A DNA stretch of 64,000 nucleotides, taken from contig CM059587.1 of assembly GCA_030407085.1 (NCBI GenBank), positions 39,845,001-39,909,000 on the forward strand, read 5' to 3'. This document shows, piece after piece, positions 39,156 to 54,000 of this stretch. The first letter of the stretch is position 1. Every line of letters begins with the position of its first letter. Source of the stretch: Trichopria drosophilae. Lineage: Eukaryota; Arthropoda; Insecta; Hymenoptera; Diapriidae. Both the position numbers and the translations under genes were made by a program. The notes under the pieces are model-generated. The model ran no database searches. It was not told where the DNA came from and was given only the letters and a program-made list of their open reading frames with translations.

Positions 39156-41399
39156 AACGCCAAATTTCGTACTACGTTAATTATTACCTTCATATTTGAT
39201 AGCATGGATGTTACAGTTTTTAATAAAAGTCACTGGCGCATTACTGTGAGTAATTAATTTTTAACCGCTGGGCATAACATTTTTTGGGAATGCTACAACG
39301 TTCAGTGATATTTTATGATTGTGACATCAAATTTTTAGTGCACCTAGTCTTAGGGCGAAGTGAGGGATTTTCGGTGGAACGAAATGGCGCATTGTTTTTC
39401 TTTATTTTAATATTTCTTACTTAGTTAGGCCTTGAAAACTGAAGGAAATTAAAGAAATTAATATTAATAATAATAACAAAGAGAATAATATAATAAAAAT
39501 AAGAACATATCCCGAATGAGAGTCCGTGGGCTGACGAAATACCAATCCATACTTAATAAAACGTAATTTTACACATTTTCTATAATCTAATCTATTTTTG
39601 TTTGTTATCACAATTGAATCATTTTTAAATTAGTTAAATAAGAAATAATGATAAATATTCTCGAGGTGTTTATGGATCTACATTCAAAAAATGTAGATAA
39701 AAATAATTTTTGTGTTACTTAATATTTATGTATATTATAATTAATTTATAGTCAATTCTCTATTTTTTATATATTTACATTAATTATTTGGACATAAAAT
39801 GATAAAAATATTGCAGCCCCGAGATTTATAAGTTAACAAATTTGTTTATATTTATGTATGGTTGGTGAAGTTTCATAAATGCATTTCGTCAAAAATTTCA
39901 CTTACCGTTCCTTAGAAAACTTATATAATAATTTGGGTTCGCTGGTTATTCACATTTTTCGTCATTGCAAAGAATTAGGTGGGTTACTTAGAATTATGTT
40001 GATTTATTTAGAGACTAAAAAATGTGCACATACTTGTGCAAAATATATTATGGTAGTATATTAAAAACATATTTTTGTTGGTGCAGATCGCTTAGATTTT
40101 AACCGCATAATGTATCGCCTGTCAGGAAACCACATCACGTCCACGATCCCCCTTTCCCTATGTAAATTCAGAGGGACAACGAATCAACTCTCACCCTCAA
40201 TATATATTTTAACAACAACAAGAAAAGAAATATGAAGAAGTACTTTAAAACTCCCACAGAGAAGGAATTTACTGAAGCATTTGCTAGTGAAATTGGTTTG
40301 TAAAATTTTAAATATGATAATCACCAACTATATAACTAGAACAGTAGTTGGATAATAAATTTGGTGAATTAATAATGTTTATTCATTAAAAAAAAAATTT
40401 CGTGATTGAATTAGTGTTTTTAATTTTTTTTTAATTTAATGTCATTATGACTATTAACTTATACCGCTTAACGTATTATGCTCTGGTTTAATTTTAAATA
40501 ATAAAACAAGTATTTGGAATATGTTTACTTTGTTTCGATTTTAATTAAATAAGCATACCTTAATTAATTATACTATGACTAATAAATAATGTCTTAATGG
40601 TCTTTATAAAACCGTAACACTTCAAAGAATTGTTCTTTTTCCTTAAGATCCATATTTCTCAATTATCTCATGCTTTATTGGTTATAAAAATACCACTGAT
40701 AAAACAACCATCTGGTCGCTTACTATTATCAACGATTCTTCTCCGAGAATTATTTTAAGAATTTCAGTATTTTAGTCGTCGTAATTTGCAGTTTATATGT
40801 TTTATTTAAAAGATTTATAATGGCTATAAATTCTCTTAATCTAGTTAAGCCACTTTTTCTATGTGACGACTTAAAAACTTTTAAGTTATACTCAGAAGAA
40901 TGAAGGTTTTATCAAAACCACATTTTACAAAGTATTAAAGTTCTGTTCATCCAATCGGGCTGAAAGTTTGAGACATTACTGTACACACTTGTAGTTTTGG
41001 TACGATCTACGATTATAATTTTTCATTGATAACCTGATTATTTTGTAGCTTAATTTAAAAAACCAGACACCTAAATTTGGACTCTTTGTATTGAACGTGT
41101 CTGTCATTTTGTTAGTTTTAATATAAATAACACTACGTTTAGGCATCAACTTCGAGTAGCCCAAAAAACGTCCGTCATATGTAGGAAAATTAAGAAAAAC
41201 AGAATTCGAATCTCGTTCTGGAGAGGTGGTACTTATTACGTTGCGTTTCATTTAATTGATTAAAAAAATAATACATACTTTAGAAATAGTAGTTTTCGAT
41301 ACGAGTGCGTAAACGCGAACATTACCCACCATATTTTAACATGTGACTATATAGGGACGGTGAGTAAAGTTAAATTTTTAAGCTCGAGTATCGAACGTT

Positions 41400-41496
41400 A
41401 GTTTTTAACACTCCGGGAGTAGAACTCGATTTTGCGCCCTGCAGTGGAATATTCGGGCGCAAATTATCCAGCCCCACGCCCGCCGTATTAAAAACT
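41400..41496. repeat. Nested inverted repeat
   Basis: The outer arms AGTTTTTAACAC (41400-41411) and GTATTAAAAACT (41485-41496) match in 11 of 12 positions. Inside lies a perfect 9-bp hairpin stem, TTTGCGCCC (41431-41439) against GGGCGCAAA (41455-41463). The block is GC-richer than its flanks. It may be a small fold-back element, with no coding content recognised. Confidence 0.4.
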
Positions 41497-44400
41497 ATCG
41501 CATGGAAAACAGGTGAAAGTTTGTCGCACGAGCGAAGCGAAGATCGGTAATTGCGCCCTTGTTCCATAATATACTATTTTTTAATTATTATGCGTAAAAT
41601 TTGTGCGTCCTTTTTATGTGCGTAAAATACGACTTTACGTATGAGTGCTGACCGAAGGACAAGAGTTTTTGGCCGAGTCGAAATTTTGTGTATACTGTAA
41701 AAAATTATGATTTTGTTTGGTTCACTTTGGTACACATCTATGGTGTAATTTGGATTGATTAAAAATTGATTAAAATTTAATCAACTACTTTACTCGAGTG
41801 GTAAACAAGCTTGAAACAATATCCAAATAAAGATAAATTATTTTATAAAGTTGTAAATTCTACGGTATCACTCTGAGCTTTAGGAAATGGGACGATTACA
41901 ATGAATCTAAGAGAAAGGCTCTTAAGTCTATTATTCGTCGAAAGATCTCGTTAATTTATCCAATTTCTGCCTTGTTAATGAATTCCACAGACATTGTGCG
42001 CTAAAGTCCAACAATAACCTTAGCCAATAATCAATTCGTTTCTGGCGCATGAAGACTAGGGTAACGGAATTATCGGGTTTCACCTGGAGGAAGAATCCAT
42101 AATGGAATCGTCCAACTGCCGACTTCTTCAATCTCGGAATCCCCATCGTCCTCCTTCAGTTACTATTGAATGAAGATGGGAAAGTTCGATTTTTTCACGG
42201 ATCATGTCGTAGCCTGACTCAATGTTCCCTAGTATTTTCTGTAAGGAGCTTGCTGCATTTTTTACTAGACTGACACTGGAGGAATGGTATTATATTCGAG
42301 AAGGAATTTGGGGGGAAGAAAATATGCCATTGGCGTGATATCGCACGTTATTGGTCGAGATCGCTGAAAGAAAGAATTCCGCTGGGGAAAGGGTGGCGTT
42401 GTCGGTTCTCATCTTTTTAAGTAAGTTGTGAAATGTTCCGGTGTAATTTTTCCTACAAAATTAAATTATTAATTAAACAAAAAATGGCATTTTCAGTGGA
42501 CATGAAATTATATTGGTACATGTAAGTTTTTAACACTAAAACCATCTTTATAAAAACGTCGAAAATTCTTGCTGATAAAAATTAAAAAATTATCCCTACA
42601 GACTTTATTTCAGCAGTCTTCTACGCGTAATTGTGAGCAACCACAGAATGAAAATAATGTCTTTGACGTCGAATTGATTTTACGAAAGCCGCTTTCACTA
42701 ATTTAATTGAAGCATTGAATTCGCGCATTGTGTACAGAGAGAACAAAAAAAAAAAAACAATGCATAATGCAGTCAGCCAACCAACCAACATTTACTCGGC
42801 CCAATGATTCTCATTTTGCTCTTTCCATTTAATGTGATAAAGATAAACTAAAAATAGGGAAATGAAAAAAATTATTCGGGATCAACGTGGTATATATTTG
42901 GCGAATTGTTTTGCGGGTGAATTATTTGCATCATAATCTGAGTAATAATTTGCAGAGCTGGCTCCATTAAACATATCCAATGCAGATATAAACCCTGCAG
43001 TAAAATCGGTAATGTAAATTTTAAGAATATAAAAGCATTTTTTAAAAATTTAAAATGTCTTGAATCGAAAAATTCCATCTTATAAATGAAACAGGTATCA
43101 CGTTTCGTAACCTTACGTGCAAATTTACTGCTATACCGCTTTAGCGGCGAATCATTCTTGGACCATTTTTCACAGCTTTATTGAACTTTTTTAACGACTT
43201 GTAGAATACCAGTACAAAAACTATCAAACTGCCGGCAGTAAAATTTATCTCTCATAATCTGCGTTTATCGTTAGAAACTAACTTACTTGACTGTAAAAGT
43301 TTTTTCATCGATCCTGGAGAATTCATTTTCGCATATTAGAAAATTTATTTGCTCTTAAAGATACATAACTATTTTTGTTCGGTTTCGTTAAAGTTTTATT
43401 GTGCACGTGTCGTGCCCTCGCTTGTTTTTCGAATTCTGCATGCGGATCGAGCCGGGTGTACTAAATCGATCTACTTTCCTCGTGACAAATGTGCGTGGAA
43501 AATTTTCTCCGACGTAATTTTCCAAATCGGCTAAGTGGAAACGAGGGTCCTATACGATTTTATAAATTCGATAGCAGCTACCCATGCGGTAGGGGAATTT
43601 TAAGATTGATATCGGATTAACCAGGGATATGCAGCGCCCAATTTGCCAGCTCTGATATTTTTGTCTATCAAGATTTTCATTGTCATTCACAGCGGACATT
43701 TCAGCGATTTATTTGCTAAACGATTTAAGGAGATTAATGGATCAAAATGCACCAAAAATCTTCTCATAAAATGATTTACAGTAGAGAAAAATTAAAATTA
43801 ATAATTCGTAAAAACGAAATAGATGTTACAAATATTTGAATTCCATTTTTCCAAGCTAAAAGGAACAAATTTATATTCTTCTCTATCTATTTTTACCCAT
43901 TGTTTTCTGTTTCTTCATTTTCTTCGGTTTTATGAAGTATATACGCCAATTATTTTCCATCAATTTTTATTCACTTTGATCTATTTTCTTCCGTTTTTTA
44001 AAGAATTTCCGATGGTTTAAATTGATGTCTATCGGTTCCTGATGATTTCAGATTAATCGACTACATTTCTCGTATTCTTTGGTTTTGTACGTCCGTACCG
44101 TATGGAAGTAATAATTTATTCTTCATTATTCTCATTTCTCGATACTCCCTGTCCATGATTGCTTTGATTAGTCGTTCTGTCACTTAATTTTAATTAACCC
44201 ATTCCACATTGTAATATAATTGATTCGTTAGAGCCTATTTAAGTAATTATTAGAACAACATTGAGGCACTAAATATGAACATTTTATTTTTAATATTTAT
44301 TTTTCTTACTATGATTAGTCTATCACTATTTTCTGCTATTTTTTCAAAAAGTTACATAAATACTTTCCAGATTTTAAGAGAAGAAATATTTAATAAAAAT

Positions 44401-46338
44401 GTATAACGAAACGAACTACATTTTTGCAGTTTATAAAGCAAAATCTAATATAAGGAAGCCTGTGTTTGTTATGCAACGAATTATGTTGATATTGTTTGTA
44501 TTTATTATATCGTAGGTTCATAAATATTGTAAATAAACATTTTAAATATGAAATGATTCGAGGGTTGTTTTCACCATTTTGATTGATAATTTACTTCACA
44601 AAAAACGTTTATTTTGAACACCGATATTTTTTTTCGATATTCTTGAATTGGCATCTGTTTTTAGGAGCATATATTTTGCTACGTAGTTAATCCTAATTTT
44701 TATAGTGAAAAGTCCGATCACGAGAAATATATAAAACAGTGATATCCATATATTTTGAAATATGTGTGAGGAGATATTGAATATCGACGGCGAATGCATA
44801 ATTAAGAATAGTAATTAATTTGGTTGTATAATCAAGTCATCTGTGATTAGTACTAATCGGCACGGCCATACCCCAATGTCTACATCATTGCGAAGTCGAA
44901 ATTAATTGATTTGCAGTATGATGCATACGATTTAAAAAAAACTAATAGGTGTTCAATCAATTATATGTTGGTATAGAAATCGTATATGGGTTAAACTGAA
45001 AGCTCGAAGTCAAGCTATCAATCAATGATAATATGCTTTAGTAAAATAATGACGTTCCATTTATGTGATCCTAAAATCTGTTGTTTATAATTCAGACAAC
45101 ACCACTATAGATGGACCTCGATAGGAACAATAAAATAGCAATACTAACTGATATAATATTGGCGTACATATACAAAATCGCGTACGCCTGCATCTTCTTT
45201 ACACATTTAATGAACGAATCACTAAATTCTGTGCTGATATGATTATCCAAACTATAATTTAAATTGTAATTTCAGAAATTCTGCTGAGTCGTTCGTTTGA
45301 AGTTATTGTGTTGAAAATTTCCAGCAGGAACATCAGCTACTATAGTTCTCAAGATTAGATCTGGAATGTGACATTTTTATAATATATTTATTTTAATATA
45401 TATCAATATTCACTGTAAAAAATTGATAATACATCAAAACGAGGGATAAAATGCTGAATTAACATTCTTGCATAGTTAATAGGAAATAATGCGACTATAC
45501 ACATTTTAAAACGATCAATATTGTTCTTCTAAATTATTTTCATGACAGAATTGTTTTACGGAAATATAAATAACGTAAAAATACAATCAATTATATATGA
45601 TATTCTTTACTCGGAAAATTCACTGCTCATCTATATTCCCTTTATCTGCCACACTTCTTTTTGAAATTCATTTAGATTACTGAATAAACGTATCGTTTTA
45701 GGATTGCACAAAAAAAGAGTTTCGAAACACTGGATAAACTAGCAAAGCGAGATGAAATAAAAAATTTAAATTAAATGAAAATATTGAATCCTTAGACGAA
45801 AACGAAATTACACTAATGCAATTAAAACAAAACGAATATATTAAGTAAAAAAAGGGGAATGAAGTAGGTCTTGTGTTGTAAGTATTATTCTCAAATATCG
45901 CCAAATATCAGTAGTTTACATAAACACTTTTGCTGGTACTTGTACGAAACAAATTACATGTATTTTTTTTTAATTTTTCTTTAAACTTCCTGGAGTATAA
46001 AAACTTTTTAAAAATTTGTTTTACAAAAAAAGAATTTTATGACAGAATTTGATGAGAATAACTTAGTACTATATTATATTATATTTTATAATATTTTAAA
46101 GTAAATAATAATAAGCTGAAAGTGTCATAATGTAAATCTATGTTGTGTCTCTCTGGTCCCCATGAATTTCCTGCACTGTTAGAAGTTGTGTTATAATTAA
46201 CTTAATACATTTGGAATGGATACTTTTATATGAAAATTAAGTTAGATCAGAATCAAAACATAAATTTTTTGGTAATTAAATATAGATATATGCGAATTAT
46301 CTTTAATGTACTTAATTTAAGTAAATCCTATACTGTAC

Positions 46339-46466
46339 CCATATAACACCATCCCTCCCAGGAAGTCTTAAGGAGTTCCTGAGGACATCTAAATGGCCAT
46401 ATTTTATTCGGGAATCTCCTCAGGAGCTTCTCAACACATTAAAGGATGAGCTTTTGTTGCATATAG
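46339..46466. mobile_element. MITE-like inverted-repeat element, copy B (inverted relative to copy A)
   Basis: The stretch from CCTGAGGACATCTAAATGGC through TTCGGGAATCTCCTCAGGAG aligns, with substitutions, to the reverse complement of the element at 8173-8284. Both share the order CTGAGGAC, then TCxAAATG, then ATTCGGGA, then CTCCTCAGG. The terminal repeats are weaker here and the ends are approximate. It is likely an older or degraded member of the same family. Confidence 0.5.
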
Positions 46467-47724
46467 AATACAATCGTATTCGCCGTGGTCTGCACAAGCA
46501 CTTCTAATGGAAATGTCGGAACTACTCAAAGTAGAATATATAAATGCACGAAAATTGTCCAACACAAGTACATCTTTATCTCCTATGTAAGTACGTCATG
46601 TGTCTTCTACTAAGTACGTAATTCCGTTTTCGAAGACAAACAATTGAAAAACGTTTCAATCTGTTTTCATTAACAATATTCTAACTTTGAGGTTAGGTTG
46701 GTAACTGTTTTACACAGAAAGAAGTTCTAATAAGTAAAATTGAATATGAACTTCTGCAGTTGTGAAACGGTTAGGTTTCAGGATATGTTTACTTTATGTT
46801 TTCTCGAAGCTCGAACTTGATTGACTTGTACATATTGTAGAGCTAACATCATAACTATGGATTAAAGGGGTTTAACTAAAGAATTTCTCTGTACACATAT
46901 TCTCAGCTAATACACTATCGCTAAAGTTATCGAAATATCAACCATTTGTTAACATACGTAATATTTCGATAACTTGCCGCTCACAAATGTATAAGCCACT
47001 TACGTTAGCGACAATTTTTTCCGCAATTGCAACCATTTTTTCCCTATATGAGTTTCTTAAATTTAAGTGACATTTAGACTTCATTTCATTTTCCAGTGCT
47101 TAATAATTTGAAAATTCTACATCATTAGATGTATTCATTAAATGTTTTTTATTTAGATGCTTCAACGTGGCTTTCATTACACGTTCATTAAAAGTCATTA
47201 CGAATTTGTAATAGTCTGCTCTTCACGGATAGTCAGCCTTAATGAGCCATCATTAAATATAAAATAACATCCATGATTATTCATAAAAATGTGCACCAAA
47301 AATTTGAAAGACTGATTAGTAACTTTTACTTTTAAATGTTGCCATAAATAACACTGCTTTTTTGTAACTATACATTATTTTACAACCGCAAACAAATTAT
47401 TCACTAGTGATTTCATAAGCCATATAGACGATTGAAAGTAAAACGTACAACATTGGAATAAGCATTCAAATAAAACATACATGGAATTATGAAGGTGAGC
47501 GTACTGAATTTTTGTGCGCTTCAAGAAAAATCGAATCCTGAAAAGAATTTAATAATGGTTAGAACAATTCGACAACGTCCTGTCAAGGATGCCTACTTAT
47601 GCAATTAAGTTTTTTCATCATATTTTCATCATTATTATCCAATTGACTCTTTTTAAAATATAAAAATATAGATAAACTGATATTTCCTTATGTGAAACAA
47701 ATTAAGAATTTTGTTTTCTACACT

Positions 47725-47846
47725 CTTAAAACTTTCCGCAAATGGAAATCCTCTTGTTATACGACGAAGATGATTATTCCACTTGCGGTAAGTGGATTTC
47801 TACTCGCCTCAAGTGGATTCCGCTTGCGTCAAAAAAGAGAGATTAT
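47725..47846. repeat. Fold-back repeat, MITE-like
   Basis: The left end (CTCTTAAAACTTTCCGCAAA and following bases to CTCTTG) resembles the reverse complement of the right end (CAAGTGGATTCCGCTTGCGT then AAAAAAGAG). Internal repeats of the AAGTGGATT and CCACTTGCGG kind add further symmetry. The boundaries are approximate. Confidence 0.35.
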
Positions 47847-50791
47847 TTTATATATTAGTTATTTTTAAAGATAAACATCTAAAATCTATTTTTTTTTTCA
47901 TTAATAAGTGATGATCTTAGAAAGTGCCACCGCCTGGCAACAACCGTCTGGATGTTCACATATCCTTTGGAGAAACATGATTTTAATGTTGTAAAAAAAG
48001 GATCATAATATTAACAAAAAAATACATAATGTTACTAAAATTAAAAGCCACGACTAAAACAATTAAATAAATCTGTACCTACTAAATGATTACTTCTAAT
48101 TTGAGTTTATAAAACACGACGATATAAATCCGAGGTTATCCCTAATTCTCTTAACACCTTCTAGATGCATGTATCAATTTTGTCATAATTAATGTCTATT
48201 CCTCGCATAGTACACGGAAACCCTTCGCCTTTAATTACGATCCCCTTCGGCTAATGCCTTCGAGTCTTGGTATAATGTGCTCAAGTACATATTGGCTTCA
48301 TAAAAAATTCAGGTTTACATTAATTGAGAAATCGAACGTTCGAACTTTCGTCTATCCAGCTTCCCTAAACGTGAAATACCAGAGGGGTCGATGACTAAAC
48401 CTACTTTTCAAGAAGTTTCAGTGTTTAAAGGAAATTATAAAATCTATTCGAGTAATCTGAAAAGATAATATTTTTTTTTTTAACTTCAAAAGTACTCTCG
48501 AATTCGGTAATGTACTTTTTCACTTCTAGAATATCGGAATATTTTTGTCGATTTTGTCAATTTTCTATATTTGTGAGGAAAAGTAGCTTCCGGTCCCCCA
48601 GAGACGAATCAGATTTCTTTCTTATACTTGGAATACTACCTTAATATATCAACTACTGGTTTCACCAACATCTGAATTAAACAATGCGCTTGTTTTTTCT
48701 TCTCGAAATAAATATCAAACAAAAACTAGTGCAAATTAGTTTGCTACCGTCATGTTATGTAACTGTTTTGTATTTTTCTAGTGTGATATTATTATGTCAC
48801 GTGAATTTCCAGAATTACGAAGCCAAATTTCGCGGCTTCACGCTGGAGCAATATGCACGATGATGCACGTACGTCCCAACGGAATTTGCTCGACCGTTGG
48901 TCACAACTATCTAAATGAGAAATCTTCCATTCGAAATGTATCTCTTATTTAAACTGCCCGGGAAGTCATTAACACTCTCGTTGTACAGATAGTCTACAAT
49001 TGTCTGAACTTACCCAGAAAATTCAGGTGACCCATATTTCACCAGACGTTTAATTAATCTAACTAGACACTTCTCTCCGTGAACGGCGAAGAAGAAACTA
49101 CTTTCGTGATAATAGACTAGATACTCCACCGAGTTAATTCGGATGAACTTGCTCCTTCGCACGATAAGTGCAGTGACCAAAGGTTCGGCCGAATATCTTT
49201 AAATTATGTGTACTAATTACGACTGCAGGAGACGTTAAATGCCCAGCGAGCCTTTAGTTATTGAATGAGGACTGACAAGTGTACAAAAAGACGACATTGT
49301 TCTCAGAAGATAGTTTAGAACGTGGTTGAAATATGTTACATTTTCTTATATTAGCAGCAAGTGTTTTACTTCATTTTGGGACGTAACAGCTAGGAAATTC
49401 TGTGCCAAAATGTAAAAAACTGCAGAATTAATTTATAGATTTGTAAAAATTTATGGACTCGACTAAAGTGCTTCATAAACGAATGTCTGTTCGTGTTCGT
49501 CAATAATTTCTGTTGCTTAAGGAATTTTTGAAATTAATAGCGAAAAGGTAATTTCGTAGTAGGAAAAATCGTGATATTGACTATTTATGCCAAGTTCGGT
49601 GAACTATTTGAAGTTCATTTTCATCGTGAATAAACTACTAGTGGTTACATAATCATGAATTAACAATATCACAAATTGAATGCATGAGATAATACTTTAA
49701 TAAAATACAAGCTCAGTTTTTAAAATAACTACTCTGACCACATCTAATTATGTATTATAATTATTAGTACCTTTTTAAAAACCGAATAGCATTGCAACCA
49801 CTTGCGACTAGGTCATATGTTTAGTTCTCCACCTAGTAAGAGATGAGATTACTGACGTATCATCATTTGGTATTCCTTTTTTCTCAATTCTATAAAATAG
49901 AACTGGACACGGGAATACCCGATTAGATATCTTTCCAGGATGCACGTATTTTGACAAAAGCTTCAGTGGACGCAATTACAGCTTTTCAACAACTTTTTAA
50001 AAATTGCAGATTAAATCAATTTTTTTTTTATTATATTGTAGTAATATACAAGAATTTAAGTTACAACTAAAAGAAATCTGATCAGGGTCTGATAATCGAG
50101 AACCTGATCATAGTGTGATCAGATCAAACATTACATATGTGATTAGCTCCTGATGTATATTTAACCAAACTAATCTGGATCTAACCAGTGCCGTATCAAA
50201 TTGATAACTCAATGATTCACAGTAATTTTAAAATGCGTCTTTGTAAAAAGTTATAGTAAATATCTTTATAAGTGACACTTAAGGATGCCTTACCCTTAAC
50301 TTCCATTACTAACTTCCGCTAGTTAAGGACTCTCAATGTATTTTAAGTAAATAAGGTAAGGTGGAGAAATTTACTCGGCTTACCAGACGTTCAAAAAGAA
50401 TGTCTTTGCTCTACTTTGCTACTTATAAAAAACGATGTTGCAGAAACATAACTAAGCCAAATATTACTCAAATGGATAGCAATGATTCTAAATGAAGCAT
50501 CGAGCCTTAATACTGGCGCAATAGCCTAAATTCAAACAGGATATATTAGAAAGGAATATTGTCGCAATATGCGATCAATAATACCCACATTAACCAAAAG
50601 CTGAGTTCGATGCATCAATTATCAATAATACTGAAATATGCACATGATTCTAATGCTGTTGACAGGCAACTGACAATTTCGGCTTGCCCCCTACTTCAGT
50701 AGTCAAATTTACTTTTGATACGAGTACACTCTCCATAGGCGTAGAGAATATGGGACTATGACGTCATCACCGCAGCTGCCCTCTAAGTGTA

Positions 50792-51007
50792 TTGTTTGGC
50801 CACCGGTTCCCGACCGCCCGACCATATTTCAATCGCCGCAACATGGCGCCACGACGTGCGTACATCCGAATGGGTAATTCCGGCGCATTAATGCAAGGCG
50901 TGCCTTGGGTTAAGGTCGACGAGATATACCACGATCTTCCGAGACCACGAGGCTCGCCGGACCAAACCGCAAGAGCGTCGATCACCCGTTGCATGGGCGA
51001 TGACTGA
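50792..51007 (+). other. GC-rich island with a 71-codon open frame, unknown
   Basis: A sharp GC-richer block in AT-rich DNA is open on both strands (71 codons plus, 75 codons minus). On the plus strand an internal ATG in good context (GCCGCAACATGG) would give a 53-residue basic peptide. No family is recognised. It could be a transposon fragment, a conserved regulatory element or a short exon. Confidence 0.2.
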
Positions 51008-54000
51008 GATTAGTACTGTGTTACCACGCTCCCACTTTGTCTCGCATATCCGACGTATGTTCATTGGAAGGGTCCCCCGATCTATGGAATCTTGGAATTG
51101 AGTGGGAATACATCATTTTCAAACTCAAGTTAGTTACATCTCAATGTTCTCTTCATTGCTGCACACCACATTACTATGTAACTAAATTATGAATGTGGAA
51201 TTTGAGAGTACGCATTCCAAAAGTGATCGGTAACTCATTTCAACCTATGGATTCTGCTAAATACGTTGCCCAAGGATGAAGTTAATATTTTAAGGTTGAA
51301 ACTCTTAATCCACTGATATTTCAGGATATGTTGGATATCCATCTGTCATATATGATCTTATCAAAGCTTACAATGTACCGTTTCCATTGGAACGAAAGGT
51401 AAGCGAAGAAACCGTTTCTCACCATCCCTGTTGATAAATCCCCGAACACAAAACCTCTGGTCGAAAATCCTCATCTATACTAATTCCAAAATTTAAATCT
51501 CCAACTGCCAAAATCACTTTTGAATAATAATACAATATCAGCACTTAGTAGACTATATGTTATGTTAGCATTGGCTAAGTTTCATTAGATTAGGTTAGGT
51601 TAGCTCAGGTTGCAATAAGTTAGGTTATTTACCCATGTTATTTTATCCTAACTTATACCATTTTATATAGATCTCATGTAGGTGCAAGCCAATTTTTATA
51701 AACTTACCCACATCATGAGATCTGTCTTTTTCTGGACATTTTTTAGGCCTTTATACAAATTTAATCGAGGATACGGTGTAAGAAAACAGATGAAACATTA
51801 CGCTGGGTGGATGGAGTTCAAAACGGTAACCCGATAAAAAGAGCATCGTTGTGAAGCGCGCATTCTACAAAGCAATAGTTAGTACCTCGTCAGCAACACA
51901 TTTGCAAGATATGAATGTCAGCTATATTGGGGCAAGATATTTCTTACAGATTAAACCTTCTCTGTCGTCCAGAAAATGATGGATCATCTCCTCCAATTTA
52001 TTGCGTACGGTCTTCTACGGTAGTCTTTACGTCACGGATAAGAGTATCATGATTTAGTTATCAGCTTCTAGTACTGTATATAACTAACAGTATTAGATTT
52101 AGCATCTATCGGACATAAAGCTAAATTAAAATAATGAATCCGGTACTGTGGCAGCTTCAAATAGCATTGTTTAATTTCCAAATTTTCGAACGCAAAAGCA
52201 GTTTGCCGCAAAAGTTGGAAAAAATTTTTTTCTACGAATATGAAGATGGCGGACCACTGTGATGGCGAAGATGTTTTCATTAAAACTATCGATTTTAATA
52301 ATACCTTAAACACACTATTATGGATAAGATATAATTAAATATTTTAAAACATTTGTTTCAACTACGCTTCCAAAGTTTGCTGGTATTAATACGTTCTTTG
52401 GTCATGATACGCTTGTAGTGGGTTAATTAGCATTGGTTCCCGCAAGCTCATACCCTAGGTTCGCGGAATCCAACTGGGTATCGGGTATCGCACGTATGCT
52501 CTCGACTGTTAAATGGATATTGGCATGCGATTGGCGGAAAAAGGAGACAAGCACTAAAACGAACACCAAACGGAGAAGAGATAAATAGAGAAAAAAAGAT
52601 CTATAAATTGCAGGCTGGATGACATTGCCGATGCTAGCGCGGTGATAGGTTGGTGGAGCGTGGGATTTAAAGTAGTTAGGTGCGGTTGTTAGTTTAGATT
52701 TACTGGTGGTCGAGCGAATACTTCCATCCTCGCATCACCTGTCCGACAAGGTGGGTGTGCAGATTGAGAAATTATTGACGTTGTTAGAGACAATTAGAAT
52801 TATCGAGTTAGGCGCCGAGGAGGAAATTGGCTCAGCGGGTTATGTTAACTAGCGCTCGGTTAACGGTGGTTTACGATTTCATTATGTTAGCTGCTACTGT
52901 GAAGCTCGAAATTCAGATAGATTATGACTTCTACCAGAAATTGACTTCGGATGACAAAAGTTGGCACTTGAAGTTGACAGTTCAACAAGAATTTAACAGT
53001 TGCCTATTTTTATATTTCAGAAAAATAATAAGAAAACGTCTGATATATAAATGTTTCATCCGATGTGGTGTCGATTGGTTCGATGTTGACTTGTCCTAAC
53101 GCTTGTTAATCTGTTATGAAATTCTCATCTAATCAATTGACAGAACTCCAAGTTTGTCGAAGATCAAAACATCGAAGCTTAAGTACTGCCAGTCGAGTCA
53201 ATAGTTATGACTATTGTCTACTATATGTCTGCTTGTAATCTGGCTTACCTTTAACAATACTTGATGAATGGAATATTCTGTTTACTAAATTTCTTAGATG
53301 AGTTTCAAACTCGGCAGAATATCAGACACGTACAGGATGAAATGTGACTTTACATCCATTGCAACGGCCACTGTCGAATTCCATGCAAATATTATCAGAG
53401 TAGACGTCCTTCCAATGCTCCCGGTTACTGTTTTGTAGTCTGTTGGTTGGTCAAAGCTTACACATTCGATTTCCCTCTTACGTGAAGAGAGTCGAAACAG
53501 CACATAAAAGAAGGTCGTATTTGCCCTCTTGAATACTTCTTTCTCTTCGACCTTTGTATTGCTCATTTTGCTTGAACTTATTTATAGCGTAACAAAAAAA
53601 AATCACGTAAACTTCATGTACGTACAAAGTATAGGGTCCACATTGAACTTTCAGATTCATCCTAAAAGAACAATAAAAATGCAAAAGTTGGAATAGTATA
53701 ATGAATATAATTCCGAATTACTTTTTAAAATTATAGCAATATATTTGCAACGACGAATTGAACATATGATTGGGTATAACGATTTGGAATCTCTGTAAGA
53801 CAAAGTTTCAAGAATTTGCATTCTTTCTTCGAAAATAGAACGTAAAAACCATATAATTATGCAAAACAACTTTTATCAATTTTAAAATTACCATTAAGTA
53901 TTATAATTGAAGCCATACAGCGATACGGACGGTTAACGTTGGCAGTAAATTTTCCTAGGCGTGTAATGAATGTTGTATTTTCTTGTGAAACTTGATCTTT

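Noticed and set aside
44596..44799. Peptide FQNIWISL on the minus strand resembling exon 3 (ITNxWLSL)
   Set aside because: No GT donor follows, the upstream residues do not fit, and the surrounding frame is AT-driven.
50374..50398. GTAAGC donor preceded by an N-V-W reading, considered as exon 3
   Set aside because: The donor would cut within the tryptophan codon and the L-x-L end of exon 3 is missing.
51585..51626. TTAGGTTAGGTTAG-like sequence, the insect telomere unit
   Set aside because: Only two to three imperfect units. Too short for an interstitial telomere and expected by chance in such DNA.
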